Numbered from the stretch's first letter, positions 32,046 to 40,422 are shown. The stretch is 64,000 nucleotides of DNA from Pseudomonadota bacterium (GCA_023449855.1 JAEXHR010000079.1:1-64000); one strand, 5' to 3'. Translations and numbers: made by a program. Notes: generated by a model not told the origin, from the letters alone.

Positions 32046-32825
32046 TCAGCCGCCGACGCGGAGTGCCCTGCCCGGACGCGCGGACACCAGCGTGCCCGCC
32101 GCCGCATTGGCCTGCGATGCAAGTTCGTTGATCAGCATGTCGGCGCTAGCGGCCGTATTGTCCGGCGCGTGAATCACGAGACGCTCCAGTGCCCATTTGT
32201 AGGACGACACGCGGCGCTGCAGGCATTGCTCGACCCACTGCACGATCAGCGCATTCTCGTCCATGCGTGCATTGGCATCGAGACGTTCATTCGGTTGCAG
32301 TCCGGAGACCAGCTTCAAACTCGCCGCGCGCTTGCGATCGAGCTCGGTCACGCGCATCGCCGTGGCATAGAACCCTTCGAAACGCTGGATGTCGTTGCGC
32401 ACATCGTCCATCAGCACCGCGTAGCGCGATGAATGCGAGCGATGCGGCTCGTCGATCAGAAGCTTTCCATAGGCCGAGCGATCGAACACGACCGTCTGCC
32501 GCCACGGCGCTTCGATCGGCTTGTAATCACCGAACACGCTCTTCCACAGCGGACGCGAATGCGGCGGCTCGATCAAGGGATAGGCCTGATCGCGCAATTG
32601 CCGTTCGAGATCGGTGAGCTGAAACTCGGATGATCTGAGGCCGACGCTGCCGGTCGCCTCGACGCCGACCCAGCGATGCATGTCATCGGTGACAGCGTTG
32701 TTTCGGGTGCGGCCGAAATCGCCGCCTGCACAACCGCCGAGCGCGGGCCCCAGCAACACGACGCATGCGAAAACCGGCATTCTATGCCGAAGCCGTGTGC
32801 GGTTCGGTGTTGATATCATCGACAT
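32046..32825 (-). CDS. Putative lipoprotein, function unknown
   Basis: This is a protein of about 259 residues with an N-terminal hydrophobic stretch and lipobox-like LGPALGGC, so it is probably lipid-anchored in the envelope. The mature part is mostly helical and charged (EFQLTDLERQLRDQAYPLIEPPHSRPLW, VRNDIQRFEGFYATAMRVTELDRKRAASLK), which suggests a structural or scaffold role. I recognise no domain. ATGs at 32825, 32819 and 32780 are possible; the last gives the most typical lipoprotein signal length. It follows a small gene by 16 bases and may share its promoter. Confidence 0.72.
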   Translation of the reverse strand: MSMISTPNRTRLRHRMPVFACVVLLGPALGGCAGGDFGRTRNNAVTDDMHRWVGVEATGSVGLRSSEFQLTDLERQLRDQAYPLIEPPHSRPLWKSVFGDYKPIEAPWRQTVVFDRSAYGKLLIDEPHRSHSSRYAVLMDDVRNDIQRFEGFYATAMRVTELDRKRAASLKLVSGLQPNERLDANARMDENALIVQWVEQCLQRRVSSYKWALERLVIHAPDNTAASADMLINELASQANAAAGTLVSARPGRALRVGG

Positions 32826-32841
32826 GTTGCAGGTTCCGCGA

Positions 32842-33048
32842 TCAGGATCGCGCGCGGCGCTTGCGGCGACGGCCCGGTGCAGTGCCTTCTTCCGGGCCGC
32901 TCCCACCATTCCTGTCATCGACATGACGTTCGATGCGGATCGCCGGAAGGATCAGGATTTGTGCCGATATATCGCGGGGTTGCGGGGTCACATCCGTGCC
33001 CAGCCGTCGCGCTGCCGCATCCGCCGGGAACTTGATGATGATGCCCAT
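32842..33048 (-). CDS. Small basic protein starting MGIIIKFP, function unknown
   Basis: This 68-residue protein begins MGIIIKFPADAAARR and ends in a cluster of arginines (PGRRRKRRARS). AGGCGGAG precedes the ATG at good spacing. I have seen this N-terminal pattern on small rhizobial proteins but do not know a function. It lies 16 bases upstream of the lipoprotein gene in the same direction. Confidence 0.6.
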   Translation of the reverse strand: MGIIIKFPADAAARRLGTDVTPQPRDISAQILILPAIRIERHVDDRNGGSGPEEGTAPGRRRKRRARS

Positions 33049-33109
33049 CGTCTCCGCCTCTCGCGCCGTTTCAACGCGAACGGTGCCAGCGCATTAAGGA
33101 GATTTATGG

Positions 33110-33125
33110 TTAACGAGTTCCTAAC
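33110..33125. promoter_or_regulatory. CtrA-like site in the divergent promoter region
   Basis: TTAA, seven bases, then CTAAC: one mismatch from TTAA-N7-TTAAC. It lies between the divergent small basic protein gene (start 33048) and the methyltransferase gene (start 33260), in an AT-richer patch that also has TTAACC on the other strand at 33,141-33,146. Which gene it would control is open. Confidence 0.35.
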
Positions 33126-33259
33126 GGCGCCCCGAGGACTTTAACCATATCTCGCCGCATTCTTGTCTGAGAACCTTCTCCCGAAAGTGCCGCAAGGGAA
33201 CAGATCGACGCCTCCCCGCATTCGATTCACCCGACAGACATGCAGGATGAAATCTGACG

Positions 33260-34237
33260 ATGGGCGTAAAACTGCAAAGCGTGGACGAACTTGCCATCTC
33301 GCGTAACTGGAGGGAACGAATGCGCTGCCCGCGTTGCAGGTCGCCGATCTCCGACATTCATGCCAAGCCCTCCTGCGTGAACTATCGCTGCGACTACTCC
33401 ACCGACGGCTTTCCCATGGTCGACGGTCAACCCGTGCTGATCGATTTCGAGGAGAGCGTGTTCGATCGTGCGATGTATCGCCGCCAGCACGGCTCGGTGC
33501 TCAATCGCGATACCACCGGCCGCTCGCTCGGCTCGCGCCTGCATCGCCTCACCTTCGGCGGCAATCCGGTGGCGGCCGACAACTGCCAGAAATTCATCGA
33601 GATACTGAAACAGGACAATCCGCACCCGGTGGTGCTGGTGATCGGCGGCGCCACCATCGGCGCCGGCTCGCATGAGCTGTACGACGATCCCGACATTGAA
33701 GTGGTGGGCAGCGACGTGTTCTCATCCGACAACACGGCGCTCGTCGCCGACGCGCATCGCCTGCCGTTCCACGACGCCACCTTCGACGGCGTCTGGATCC
33801 AGGCCGTGCTCGAACACGTGCTGGAGCCGGCGACGGTCGCCACCGAGATTCATCGCGTGCTGAAGCCGCGCGGTCTCGTCTATGCGGAGACGCCGTTCAT
33901 GCAGCAGGTGCACGAGCGCGCCTACGACTTCTCACGCTTCACCCGCAGCGGCCATCGCTGGCTGTTCCGCAAGTTCGACGAGATCGCGGCCGGCGCCGTG
34001 ACCGGCCCCGGCGTCGCGCTGCTGTGGTCGATCCGTTATTTCTCGCGCGCCCTCGGCGCGGGCGACAAGTTTTCGCGGCTCGCCACGCTGCCGTTCTTCT
34101 GGCTGCGCTACTTCGATCGCTTCGGCAAATCCCGCGCGCGGGCCGACGCCGCAGGCGGCGTCTATTTCATGGGACGCCGCACCGAACGGGCAATCCGGCC
34201 GGGAAGCATGCCATTATATTATGAAGGCCAGCACTGA
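33260..34237 (+). CDS. Class I SAM-dependent methyltransferase with N-terminal Cys cluster
   Basis: This is a 325-residue protein. Residues 22-45 have a Trm112-like knuckle (RCPRCRSPI...SCVNYRC). A Rossmann methyltransferase domain follows with VLVIGGATIGAG (motif I), VGSDVF (motif II acidic residue), ADAHRLPFHDATFDGVWIQAVLEHV (motif IV) and VLKPRGLVYAETPF. This is the Methyltransf_11 type used in small-molecule, lipid or glycan methylation. The target is unknown. Confidence 0.88.
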   Translation: MGVKLQSVDELAISRNWRERMRCPRCRSPISDIHAKPSCVNYRCDYSTDGFPMVDGQPVLIDFEESVFDRAMYRRQHGSVLNRDTTGRSLGSRLHRLTFGGNPVAADNCQKFIEILKQDNPHPVVLVIGGATIGAGSHELYDDPDIEVVGSDVFSSDNTALVADAHRLPFHDATFDGVWIQAVLEHVLEPATVATEIHRVLKPRGLVYAETPFMQQVHERAYDFSRFTRSGHRWLFRKFDEIAAGAVTGPGVALLWSIRYFSRALGAGDKFSRLATLPFFWLRYFDRFGKSRARADAAGGVYFMGRRTERAIRPGSMPLYYEGQH

Positions 34238-34296
34238 CGGTATTTGGCAGCCGAATGACACAACCAGCCATGGAACCCGTCCCGGCGGCTCCATGG

Positions 34297-34311
34297 TTAA
34301 GAGCCTCTTAA
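34297..34311 (+). promoter_or_regulatory. CtrA-like site (TTAA-N7-TTAA) upstream of DUF2336
   Basis: An exact TTAA-GAGCCTC-TTAA lies 50 bases before the DUF2336 start codon and is itself nearly palindromic. It matches the conserved core of the CtrA box, lacking only the final C. The spacing to the gene would place it over a promoter. Binding is inference. Confidence 0.5.
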
Positions 34312-34360
34312 TGGGTCGGTCGTAATTTGAGGCAAAGCAGCCTCAGTCAGCGTTCCGATC

Positions 34361-35338
34361 ATGACCACTCCGCCCACGATTCCAGGCTTCGACGGCCTGA
34401 TGACGCTATCGCGCCGCGAAGGCGTCGATATTCGTCCGACATTGCTGCGGGTGCTGACCGATCTCTATGTGCAGGCGCCGAGCCACACCGCAGACGAAGA
34501 GAAGCAATTCGTCGAACTGGCCTCGCGCCTGATCGACCAGGTCGATGACGCTACCCGCGCCGCCGTGCGCGCGCGGTTGTCGATCTATCCGAACACGCCG
34601 CGGGCGATCCTTGATCAGCTCGCATTGCGGCCCGCCGTCGCCGCGGAGCGGGCCCCGCTCGCGCCGTCCCTGGTTCCGGAATCGTCGGCACCGACCTTGC
34701 AGCAGCCGGCGCCGCCGCCATCGCGCATCGTCAACCGGACGATGCAGCCGAACGACGCCGCCGAGATCAGCAATCTGTTCTTTGCAGCCAACGCAGCCGA
34801 ACGCGCAAAGATGCTGCACAATCTCGCGGACACGCCGCTGCAGCCCTCCGCGCGCATTCCGCAGGCGCGCGCCGAGCGTGCAATGCATATTCTGGAAATG
34901 GCCGCCTTCGCCGAGGACCGCGAGAATTTCGCGCGCGAGATCGGCGAAGCCCTGATGCTGCCGATGGCGATCGCCGATCAGGTTGTGAACGACCCCGGCG
35001 GCGAGCCGCTCGCCTGCTGCGCCAAGGCGCTCGGCATGCATGGCGCGATCTTCCAGCGTGTGCTGCTGTTCCTCAATCCCGAATTCGGCGCGTCGGTAAA
35101 CAATGTCTACCGGCTGTCCCGGATGTATGACGTGCTCACCGAGCGCGCGGCACTGATCATGGTTGCCGCCTGGCGCGGCGCCCATCTCGCCGCGACACGC
35201 GCGAAATTCCGTCCGACCCTGTATGACGACGAGCGCCAGCGTGCCCGCGCGGCGACGCCCACGGCACGGCCAAGTGTGCAGCCTGGCATGCAGCCCGGTG
35301 TGGACATCACGCGGACGCGGAACAATTCCGGCAACTAG
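34361..35338 (+). CDS. DUF2336 domain protein
   Basis: This 325-residue, mostly helical protein carries the DUF2336 pattern: LVELASRLIDQ-like FVELASRLIDQVDDATRAAVRARLSIYPNTPRAILDQLA, then FFAANAAERAKMLHNLA and the C-terminal LFLNPEFGASVNNVYRLSRMYDVLT. The family is found in alphaproteobacteria, often near regulators, and its role is unknown. It has a candidate CtrA site upstream. Its TAG stop shares the palindrome CTAG with the stop of the convergent DUF1491 gene. Confidence 0.9.
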   Translation: MTTPPTIPGFDGLMTLSRREGVDIRPTLLRVLTDLYVQAPSHTADEEKQFVELASRLIDQVDDATRAAVRARLSIYPNTPRAILDQLALRPAVAAERAPLAPSLVPESSAPTLQQPAPPPSRIVNRTMQPNDAAEISNLFFAANAAERAKMLHNLADTPLQPSARIPQARAERAMHILEMAAFAEDRENFAREIGEALMLPMAIADQVVNDPGGEPLACCAKALGMHGAIFQRVLLFLNPEFGASVNNVYRLSRMYDVLTERAALIMVAAWRGAHLAATRAKFRPTLYDDERQRARAATPTARPSVQPGMQPGVDITRTRNNSGN

Positions 35339-35682
35339 CTCTTCGCCAGATCGAGGAAATGCCGTCCGGCCTTGTCCTCGATCTCGACGATCCACAGATC
35401 CGGATCGAAGCCGATTTCCTTCTGCAGCCGTTCCTCGATCTTGCGCTCCTCCACCGGCTGCGGCGGCGATGGCGCGAAGACGCGATCGACGGGACGGCTG
35501 TCATCATAGGCGGTCTGCGGCGCCGGCGTGTAGAGCATGGCATTGCCGTCAAGCAGCGCGAGCTTGACGAAAATAGCCCCCGCCTCTTCGGCCCCGCGCC
35601 GGCGCACCGCGCCGAACACGCCTTCGGTCTGGCAGCGACGCAGATAAGCGGCCACCCATATTGCTGATTTCAAACGGCTCAT
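35335..35682 (-). CDS. DUF1491 family protein
   Basis: This 115-residue protein starts MSRLKSAIWVAAYLRRCQTEGVFGAVRRRG, with AGAIFVKLALLDG and EIGFDPDLWIVEIEDKAGRHFLDLA, the full DUF1491 pattern. The upstream open frame is an artefact of a repeat region, so the ATG at 35682 is used. It is conserved across alphaproteobacteria, soluble, and of unknown function. Its stop overlaps the DUF2336 stop. Confidence 0.93.
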   Translation of the reverse strand: MSRLKSAIWVAAYLRRCQTEGVFGAVRRRGAEEAGAIFVKLALLDGNAMLYTPAPQTAYDDSRPVDRVFAPSPPQPVEERKIEERLQKEIGFDPDLWIVEIEDKAGRHFLDLAKS

Positions 35683-35705
35683 GGGGCGCTCTATAGCACT
35701 GCCGT

Positions 35706-35823
35706 GTCCCGTGCGCGATGCAGCGCGCAGCGCTGCTTCGCAGAACCGGGACCGCTCCCGGCTCCGAGCTTGATACGGCCCCGGCTCTGCGGAGCAATGC
35801 TTCGCATTGCGCCGCGTCCGGGG
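35706..35823. repeat. Double-hairpin intergenic repeat
   Basis: Two inverted repeats lie in tandem: 35,706-35,752 (GTCCCG...CGGGAC) and about 35,778-35,823 (CCCCGG...CCGGGG, with GGAGCAATGC/GCATTGCGCC inside). Both have GC-rich arms with CTTCGCA-like loops. The block fills the gap between the DUF1491 start and the peptidoglycan-binding protein stop, and looks like a member of the rhizobial palindromic repeat families. Confidence 0.65.
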
Positions 35824-35837
35824 CATGAAAGATCGCG

Positions 35838-36560
35838 CTAGTTGATCGCCCGGCCGGTCACGGTGCCGAGCTCCTGCACCAGACGATCGGACATCTGGCC
35901 GGTCACCGGCAGCTTGCGCTCGCGCTCGAAACGCTGGATGGCGGCGGACGTATCCGAGCCGACATTACCGGTCGGCTTCAGCTGGCCATAGCCATATTCG
36001 GTGAGCGCGCGCTGCACGGCGGCGACGCGGCGGGTATTGGTGATGAGATCGCCGAGCGGATCGGCCTTGCCGGCATGCGGGATCGGTGCTGGCGGACGCT
36101 GGACCGACGACGTTGTCGCGGGCGCGGTCGTCGCCTTGACGAGATTGCCCACGGCATCGCCGCCGCGCGGATCGGCCGGCTTGGCGACCACCGACGGTTT
36201 CGGCTCGCTCGCCGGATTGACAGGCCTCGAGTCCATCATGCGCGCATCGAGCTTCGCATCCGAAGAGGTCAGTGTCGCATCGCTTGGGCGGGGCTTCGGC
36301 AGCGGGCTCACGGTGGGCGCTGGCGCCGGCAGTGCGACCACGGTGCTGGAGCCGAACATCGGCGACGGGTGATGGCCCTTCTGCAGGAAGATCGCATTTG
36401 CAATGATCGCGCTGACCGCAGAGAAAGCGATCAGACCGGCCACCATGTCCTTCGGGCTGTGCAGCATCATGCGCAGCAGCAGCCCGCGCTCGGCCGGCTC
36501 CTCGATGGCCACGGCGCGCGCACGCTTCGACTTGGCGGATTTCGAACTCGCTTTAGGCAC
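35838..36560 (-). CDS. Membrane-anchored peptidoglycan-binding domain protein
   Basis: This is a 240-residue protein. A basic cytoplasmic start (KASSKSAKSKRARA) leads to one membrane span (VAGLIAFSAVSAIIANAIFL), then a Pro/Ala-rich periplasmic linker. A C-terminal PG_binding_1 domain follows (about 178-238: VAAVQRALTEYGYGQLKPTG, SAAIQRFERERKLPVTGQMSDRLVQEL). GTG start. It overlaps the end of the sensor kinase gene by 8 bases, so the two are coupled, hinting at an envelope-linked signalling role. Confidence 0.88.
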   Translation of the reverse strand: MPKASSKSAKSKRARAVAIEEPAERGLLLRMMLHSPKDMVAGLIAFSAVSAIIANAIFLQKGHHPSPMFGSSTVVALPAPAPTVSPLPKPRPSDATLTSSDAKLDARMMDSRPVNPASEPKPSVVAKPADPRGGDAVGNLVKATTAPATTSSVQRPPAPIPHAGKADPLGDLITNTRRVAAVQRALTEYGYGQLKPTGNVGSDTSAAIQRFERERKLPVTGQMSDRLVQELGTVTGRAIN

Positions 36561-38442
36561 TCTTCTTCACCTGATGAATCGTCTCGGACGATGCGCTGCG
36601 CTGTGCAGCACTGGCAATATTGATGGGCGTGATGTTGCTCGGCGCAGCCTGCGGCGGCGCATAGTCCAGCGGCAGCACGACGGTGACCGTTGTACCCTCG
36701 TCGATCCGGCTCTGCACCTGCATCTCGCCGCCATGCATGCCGACCAGGCTCTTGACGATGGACAGGCCGAGACCGGTGCCTTCGTGGCGACGCTGATGAT
36801 AGGTCTCGCCGGCCTGGAAAAACGGATCGCCGATGCGCGCCAGATCGTCCGCGGCGATGCCGACGCCGGTATCGCGCACGCGCAAGACCAGACGCGCCGC
36901 CTCAACGCCGGCGGTGACGGTGACGCTGCCGCCGCGCTCGGTGAATTTGATGGCGTTGGAAACGAGATTGAGCAGGATCTGGCGGAAAGCGCGCGGATCG
37001 CCGGTGATCTCCGGCAGATCCTTCGGCGCATCGGTGATCAGATCGACGCCGTTGTCGCTCGCCTTCAGCGCCAGCAGATTGCAGCAATTGATCAGCGCGG
37101 GACGCGGAGCGAACGGTTCGGGCGCGAGTTCGAAGCTGCCGGATTCGAGCTTCGACATATCGAGAATGCCGTTGACGACCGATAGCAGATGCTGGCCGGA
37201 ATCGTTGATCAGCCGTGCATATTCCTGGCGCTTGGCCGCATTCAGCATCAACGTATCTTCCTGCACGATCATCTCGGAGAAGCCGATGATGGCGTTCAGC
37301 GGCGTGCGCAGTTCATGGCTCATGGTGGCAAGGAAGCGCGTCTTCGACGCATCGGCGCGCTCGGCCGCGATCCGCGCCTCTTCCAGCGCCTGCTGCTGCA
37401 GCTTGCGGTCGGTAACGTCGCGCAGCACGGCAACCACTTCGGTCTCGTTGTTGGCCGGCGCCGGACGGTCGGCAGCCGCTTCCAGCGGACGACAGCGCAT
37501 CTCGACCCAGATGAAGTCACCAGCTTCGCCGCGCGCACCATCGCGGCGAAGACGGAATTCAACGCTGCGCGCCTCGCCGCCGCGGGCCGCGTCGGACAAT
37601 GCAGTGAGATAGGCCGGACGATCGGCGACATGGACGCGGTCGAACAGGCCGTGGCCGAACAGCCGCTGCGGCTGCACACCGACCAGTGCTTCTGCGGCGG
37701 GCGAGATGAACTGCACGGTGCCATTGGGACGATGGCGCGAAATCACGTCGCTCATATGCGTGGCCAGCAGACGATAGCGATCCTCTTCGACATTGAGCAG
37801 CGCCACGCTGGTGCGCGCCAGCGACTCCGCACCAAAAGCGAGGCCGGCGGCGTAAAGCGTCGCCGAGGCGATGCCGAAGGTCATGAAAACGATGTGGCTC
37901 GCACCGGATTCCGAAGCCGGCAACCAGTCGAGCGCCGTTAGCACCACCAGCGCCGCCACACATGCGATGGCAATGCCGGAAGCTGCGGTGACGATCCGGC
38001 GCGATGCGGACAGTGCGGCCTCGATCGGCACGACCACGAGCCAGATCGCGGCGAAGCTCGCAATGCCACCGGTGAAGATCGCCACCATCATCACGAGAGA
38101 CGCGACGGCGACAGACGACATGATCTGCGCGCTCTCGTAGCGGCCTGTGCGCGACAGGAAGTAGGATAACAGGATCGGCGCAATCAGCCAGGCGAAGGCG
38201 ATGACTTCGAGCGCGGTCGGTGCGCCGCGCATCGCGAGATAGACAGGAAACGCCGCGAAGGCCGCGAGACTGCCGAGCAGCCGCGGTGCCATAAAGGCAC
38301 GATGCCGCGCGCTCGTCAGCGCATCGTAGCGCACGGACGGGTGCAGCATCGCATCAAGACAGTCGCGGATGATGTTCAACACTGTCACTCGTTTCGCTTC
38401 GACATACTCGCCTGCATCGACGTGTCGAAACGCCTCCTTCAT
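36553..38442 (-). CDS. PAS-domain sensor histidine kinase
   Basis: This is a protein of about 629 residues. Six or so membrane spans (about 50-215) lead to a PAS domain (about 225-345: DRYRLLATHMSDVISRH, VQFISPAAEALVG), then a HisKA domain with His376 in FLATMSHELRTPLNAIIGFS. The HATPase domain has N box NLVSNAIKFTE, G1 DTGVGIAADDL and G2 GTGLGLSIVKSLV. The architecture resembles the PleC/DivJ class of alphaproteobacterial cell-cycle kinases, though I cannot assign an orthologue. There is no response regulator next to it. The ATG at 38442 is preferred over the GTG before it. Confidence 0.93.
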   Translation of the reverse strand: MKEAFRHVDAGEYVEAKRVTVLNIIRDCLDAMLHPSVRYDALTSARHRAFMAPRLLGSLAAFAAFPVYLAMRGAPTALEVIAFAWLIAPILLSYFLSRTGRYESAQIMSSVAVASLVMMVAIFTGGIASFAAIWLVVVPIEAALSASRRIVTAASGIAIACVAALVVLTALDWLPASESGASHIVFMTFGIASATLYAAGLAFGAESLARTSVALLNVEEDRYRLLATHMSDVISRHRPNGTVQFISPAAEALVGVQPQRLFGHGLFDRVHVADRPAYLTALSDAARGGEARSVEFRLRRDGARGEAGDFIWVEMRCRPLEAAADRPAPANNETEVVAVLRDVTDRKLQQQALEEARIAAERADASKTRFLATMSHELRTPLNAIIGFSEMIVQEDTLMLNAAKRQEYARLINDSGQHLLSVVNGILDMSKLESGSFELAPEPFAPRPALINCCNLLALKASDNGVDLITDAPKDLPEITGDPRAFRQILLNLVSNAIKFTERGGSVTVTAGVEAARLVLRVRDTGVGIAADDLARIGDPFFQAGETYHQRRHEGTGLGLSIVKSLVGMHGGEMQVQSRIDEGTTVTVVLPLDYAPPQAAPSNITPINIASAAQRSASSETIHQVKKSA

Positions 38443-38445
38443 CAC

Positions 38446-38785
38446 CGGGCCAACCTGTCAGAGCGACATTAAACGAACACTAAGACGATCGCAGACAGGA
38501 CCATGCCTAACGCGCAAGTCTCGATTTGAAGGGAGTTTTCGCGTTTTTGTTCGCGCATTGTGGTGAACGGAAACTTTCACCAGGACTGGTATGGTTTCGA
38601 AAGTATGGACGGTCGCTTCACTGCTGTTAGCCGCCATCATCAATCAAAAATTTACGCCATCTCTAATCGCATCGATTTTATTCGAATTAATCGCTTCGCA
38701 AATACTCGAAGTTTATCGACAGCGCCTAGCGTCGGTTTCGACTGCGATCACTTGCAACGACGCTGGACAAGACGACGGGGTTTTC
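38446..38785. promoter_or_regulatory. Divergent intergenic region with a weak CtrA-like site
   Basis: These 340 bases separate the kinase gene from DUF5330 and contain no credible gene; an open frame from 38591 lacks protein-like sequence before 38786. The region is AT-rich for this genome, especially 38,630-38,720. At 38,469-38,483 there is TTAA-N7-CTAA, one mismatch from the CtrA core, just upstream of the kinase start. Both divergent promoters should lie here. Confidence 0.4.
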
Positions 38786-39184
38786 ATGTTCTTCCTGCTG
38801 CGCATGGCATTCTGGATCGGGCTGGTGCTCGTCCTGCTGCCGCGCGACCATACGCCGGAGGCCGACAAGGCGGCGCCGCAGGTCGGCGCGTCCGACGCGA
38901 TCTCTGCTGCAACGGCGGCGGCGTCGGATATGAGCCAGTTCTGCAAGCGGCAACCGGCCGCGTGCGAAGTCGGCGGCAACGCCGCAGCTTTCATCGGCGA
39001 GCGCGCCAAGGAAGGCGCGCGAAAGGTCTATCAGATCATCACCGAGAAGAAGCCCGATCATACCGGCTCGATCGGCGAAGACGGTCAGGACCAGAGCACG
39101 ATCGTGATGGCGAAGCCGGACACGCTGACGCAGGACGACCTCGCCGTCGATTGGCAGTCGCCAGACGCGCCGCCGGCCCCGTGA
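38786..39184 (+). CDS. DUF5330 family protein
   Basis: This 132-residue protein begins MFFLLRMAFWIGLVLVLLPRD, one membrane span at the N-terminus. It continues with DAISAATAAASDMSQFCKRQPAACEVGGNAAAFIGERAKEGARKVYQII, matching DUF5330. The frame is open for 65 codons upstream, but the ATG at 38786 starts the conserved part. The C-terminus is acidic and Pro-rich (DWQSPDAPPAP). Function is unknown. Confidence 0.85.
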   Translation: MFFLLRMAFWIGLVLVLLPRDHTPEADKAAPQVGASDAISAATAAASDMSQFCKRQPAACEVGGNAAAFIGERAKEGARKVYQIITEKKPDHTGSIGEDGQDQSTIVMAKPDTLTQDDLAVDWQSPDAPPAP

Positions 39185-39212
39185 TCCTCGAATCCGGTCT
39201 GGTCATTTGCAA

Positions 39213-39261
39213 GAGCATGATCCTGCCCGAAAACCGGTTCCCGCTTTTCGGGATCATGCTC
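39213..39261. repeat. GAGCATGATC palindromic repeat of Bradyrhizobium relatives
   Basis: The arms GAGCATGATCC and GGATCATGCTC enclose CCGAAAACCGGTTCCCGCTTTTCGG-like inner arms. I recognise this as a highly repeated intergenic palindrome of the Bradyrhizobium group. It lies between the DUF5330 gene and sufE and could form a terminator-like hairpin. Confidence 0.88.
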
Positions 39262-39334
39262 GAAATGCCGGAACCACGGTCGCATTCGATGCAAATCGCC
39301 CCTATATAGGGCGGACATTCGCATCAAGGCTGCC

Positions 39335-39769
39335 ATGACCACGACCATCGACGATATCCGCGCCAATTTCGAACTGCTCGACGACTGGGACGATCGCTAT
39401 CGCTATGTGATCGAACTCGGCCGTACGCTGGCGCCGATGCCCGAGGACGAACACTCGGCGGCCAACAAGGTCAATGGTTGCGCCAGCCAGGTGTGGCTGT
39501 CGCGCAAGGTGGCAAGGAGCGACAAGGGTACGCCGGTGCTGAGCTATCTCGGCGACAGCGACGCCCACATCGTGCGCGGCCTGATCGCGATCCTGCTCGC
39601 GCTGTTATCCGATCGCACGCCGAAGGACATTCTGGAGACCGATGCGATTTCGGTCTTCGACGAACTCGGTTTTCGCGAGCACCTCACGCCGCAGCGCTCC
39701 AACGGCCTGCGCTCGATGGTCGAGCGCATCCGTAACGATGCCCGCGAGGCGCTTGAAACGGCGGAGTAA
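39335..39769 (+). CDS. sufE: SufE family sulfur acceptor / cysteine desulfuration protein
   Basis: This 144-residue cytoplasmic protein accepts persulfide sulfur from SufS and stimulates iron-sulfur cluster assembly. Visible features are DDIRANFELLDDWDDRYRYVIELGR at the start, active-site Cys49 in VNGCASQVW, and SNGLRSMVERIR near the end. Length is normal. There is no suf operon nearby. A REP-like element follows 10 bases after the stop. Confidence 0.95.
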   Translation: MTTTIDDIRANFELLDDWDDRYRYVIELGRTLAPMPEDEHSAANKVNGCASQVWLSRKVARSDKGTPVLSYLGDSDAHIVRGLIAILLALLSDRTPKDILETDAISVFDELGFREHLTPQRSNGLRSMVERIRNDAREALETAE

Positions 39770-39778
39770 CGTGATTTC

Positions 39779-39813
39779 GTAGCCCGGATGGAACGTAGCG
39801 CAATCCGGGCTAC
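39779..39813. repeat. Palindromic REP-like element, GTAGCCCGG type (short form)
   Basis: GTAGCCCGGAT and ATCCGGGCTAC-type arms enclose GAACGTAGCGCA. It is the half-size version of the element between terminase and portal at 12,649-12,737. It lies between convergent sufE and the DUF6456 gene and may terminate both. Confidence 0.88.
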
Positions 39814-39828
39814 AGATTACACAGGCCG

Positions 39829-40422
39829 TCACACCTCGAACGCCGCCCCGTCCGCCAGCCACGTCCGCAGCTTCGCCGGGCCGCCCTTCGCCTCCCCTGC
39901 AAAGCCGTAATGCCGCGCCAGCCGGTCGAGGCCGAGCTGCAGCACCACCTTGGCCGATCGCGCCGGCCAGTTGCGTTCGCGCTCGACATCCTCGAGCCCG
40001 CGCAGGAAGCAGCAGACATCCATCAAGACCCCTGCGAATTCCGGCCCGCACGCGTCGAGCGCGCGCCCCACCTGCTGCCGCGAGCTCAGCATCACATCCG
40101 TCATCTCGCCGGGGCTGAGGCCCGAGCCACGCGGACGGCCGGTCGGCGCAGCCCAGTTGGCGGTGACGCGCGGGGCCATGTTGGCGCGGGTGAAATCGGC
40201 GCGCAGTTTCTCCCCTGCGATGAACTGATGCGGAGCGATCAGGCTGCGCCCGTCCCGCCCCTTGCGGCGGGCCAGCCAGGCCAGCGGGCTCTCGCTGTCG
40301 TTGACCAACACGCTGGCAACGCCGTCCTCGGTGAGAATCTGCCGCGTCTCCAGCGACATATGGCGGGCGCGGTGCGGATCAATCTGGTCCGGGCGGCTAC
40401 GGCGACTTCCTGATGTTCCCAT
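39829..40422 (-). CDS. DUF6456 domain protein
   Basis: This is a 197-residue protein. It contains SPLAWLARRKGRDGRSLIAPHQFIAGEKLRADFTRA, MAPRVTANWAAP and DVCCFLRGLEDVERERNWPARSAKVVLQLGLDRLARHYG, which I recognise as DUF6456. The ATG at 40422 is preceded by AAGGAGAA at good spacing and is preferred over the longer frame. Its helical, basic character suggests nucleic-acid binding, but this is unproven. Confidence 0.87.
   Translation of the reverse strand: MGTSGSRRSRPDQIDPHRARHMSLETRQILTEDGVASVLVNDSESPLAWLARRKGRDGRSLIAPHQFIAGEKLRADFTRANMAPRVTANWAAPTGRPRGSGLSPGEMTDVMLSSRQQVGRALDACGPEFAGVLMDVCCFLRGLEDVERERNWPARSAKVVLQLGLDRLARHYGFAGEAKGGPAKLRTWLADGAAFEV

Noticed and set aside
38591..38785. N-terminal extension of the DUF5330 protein from 38591
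   Set aside because: The extra 65 codons are AT-rich, lack family similarity and would place the membrane anchor mid-protein.
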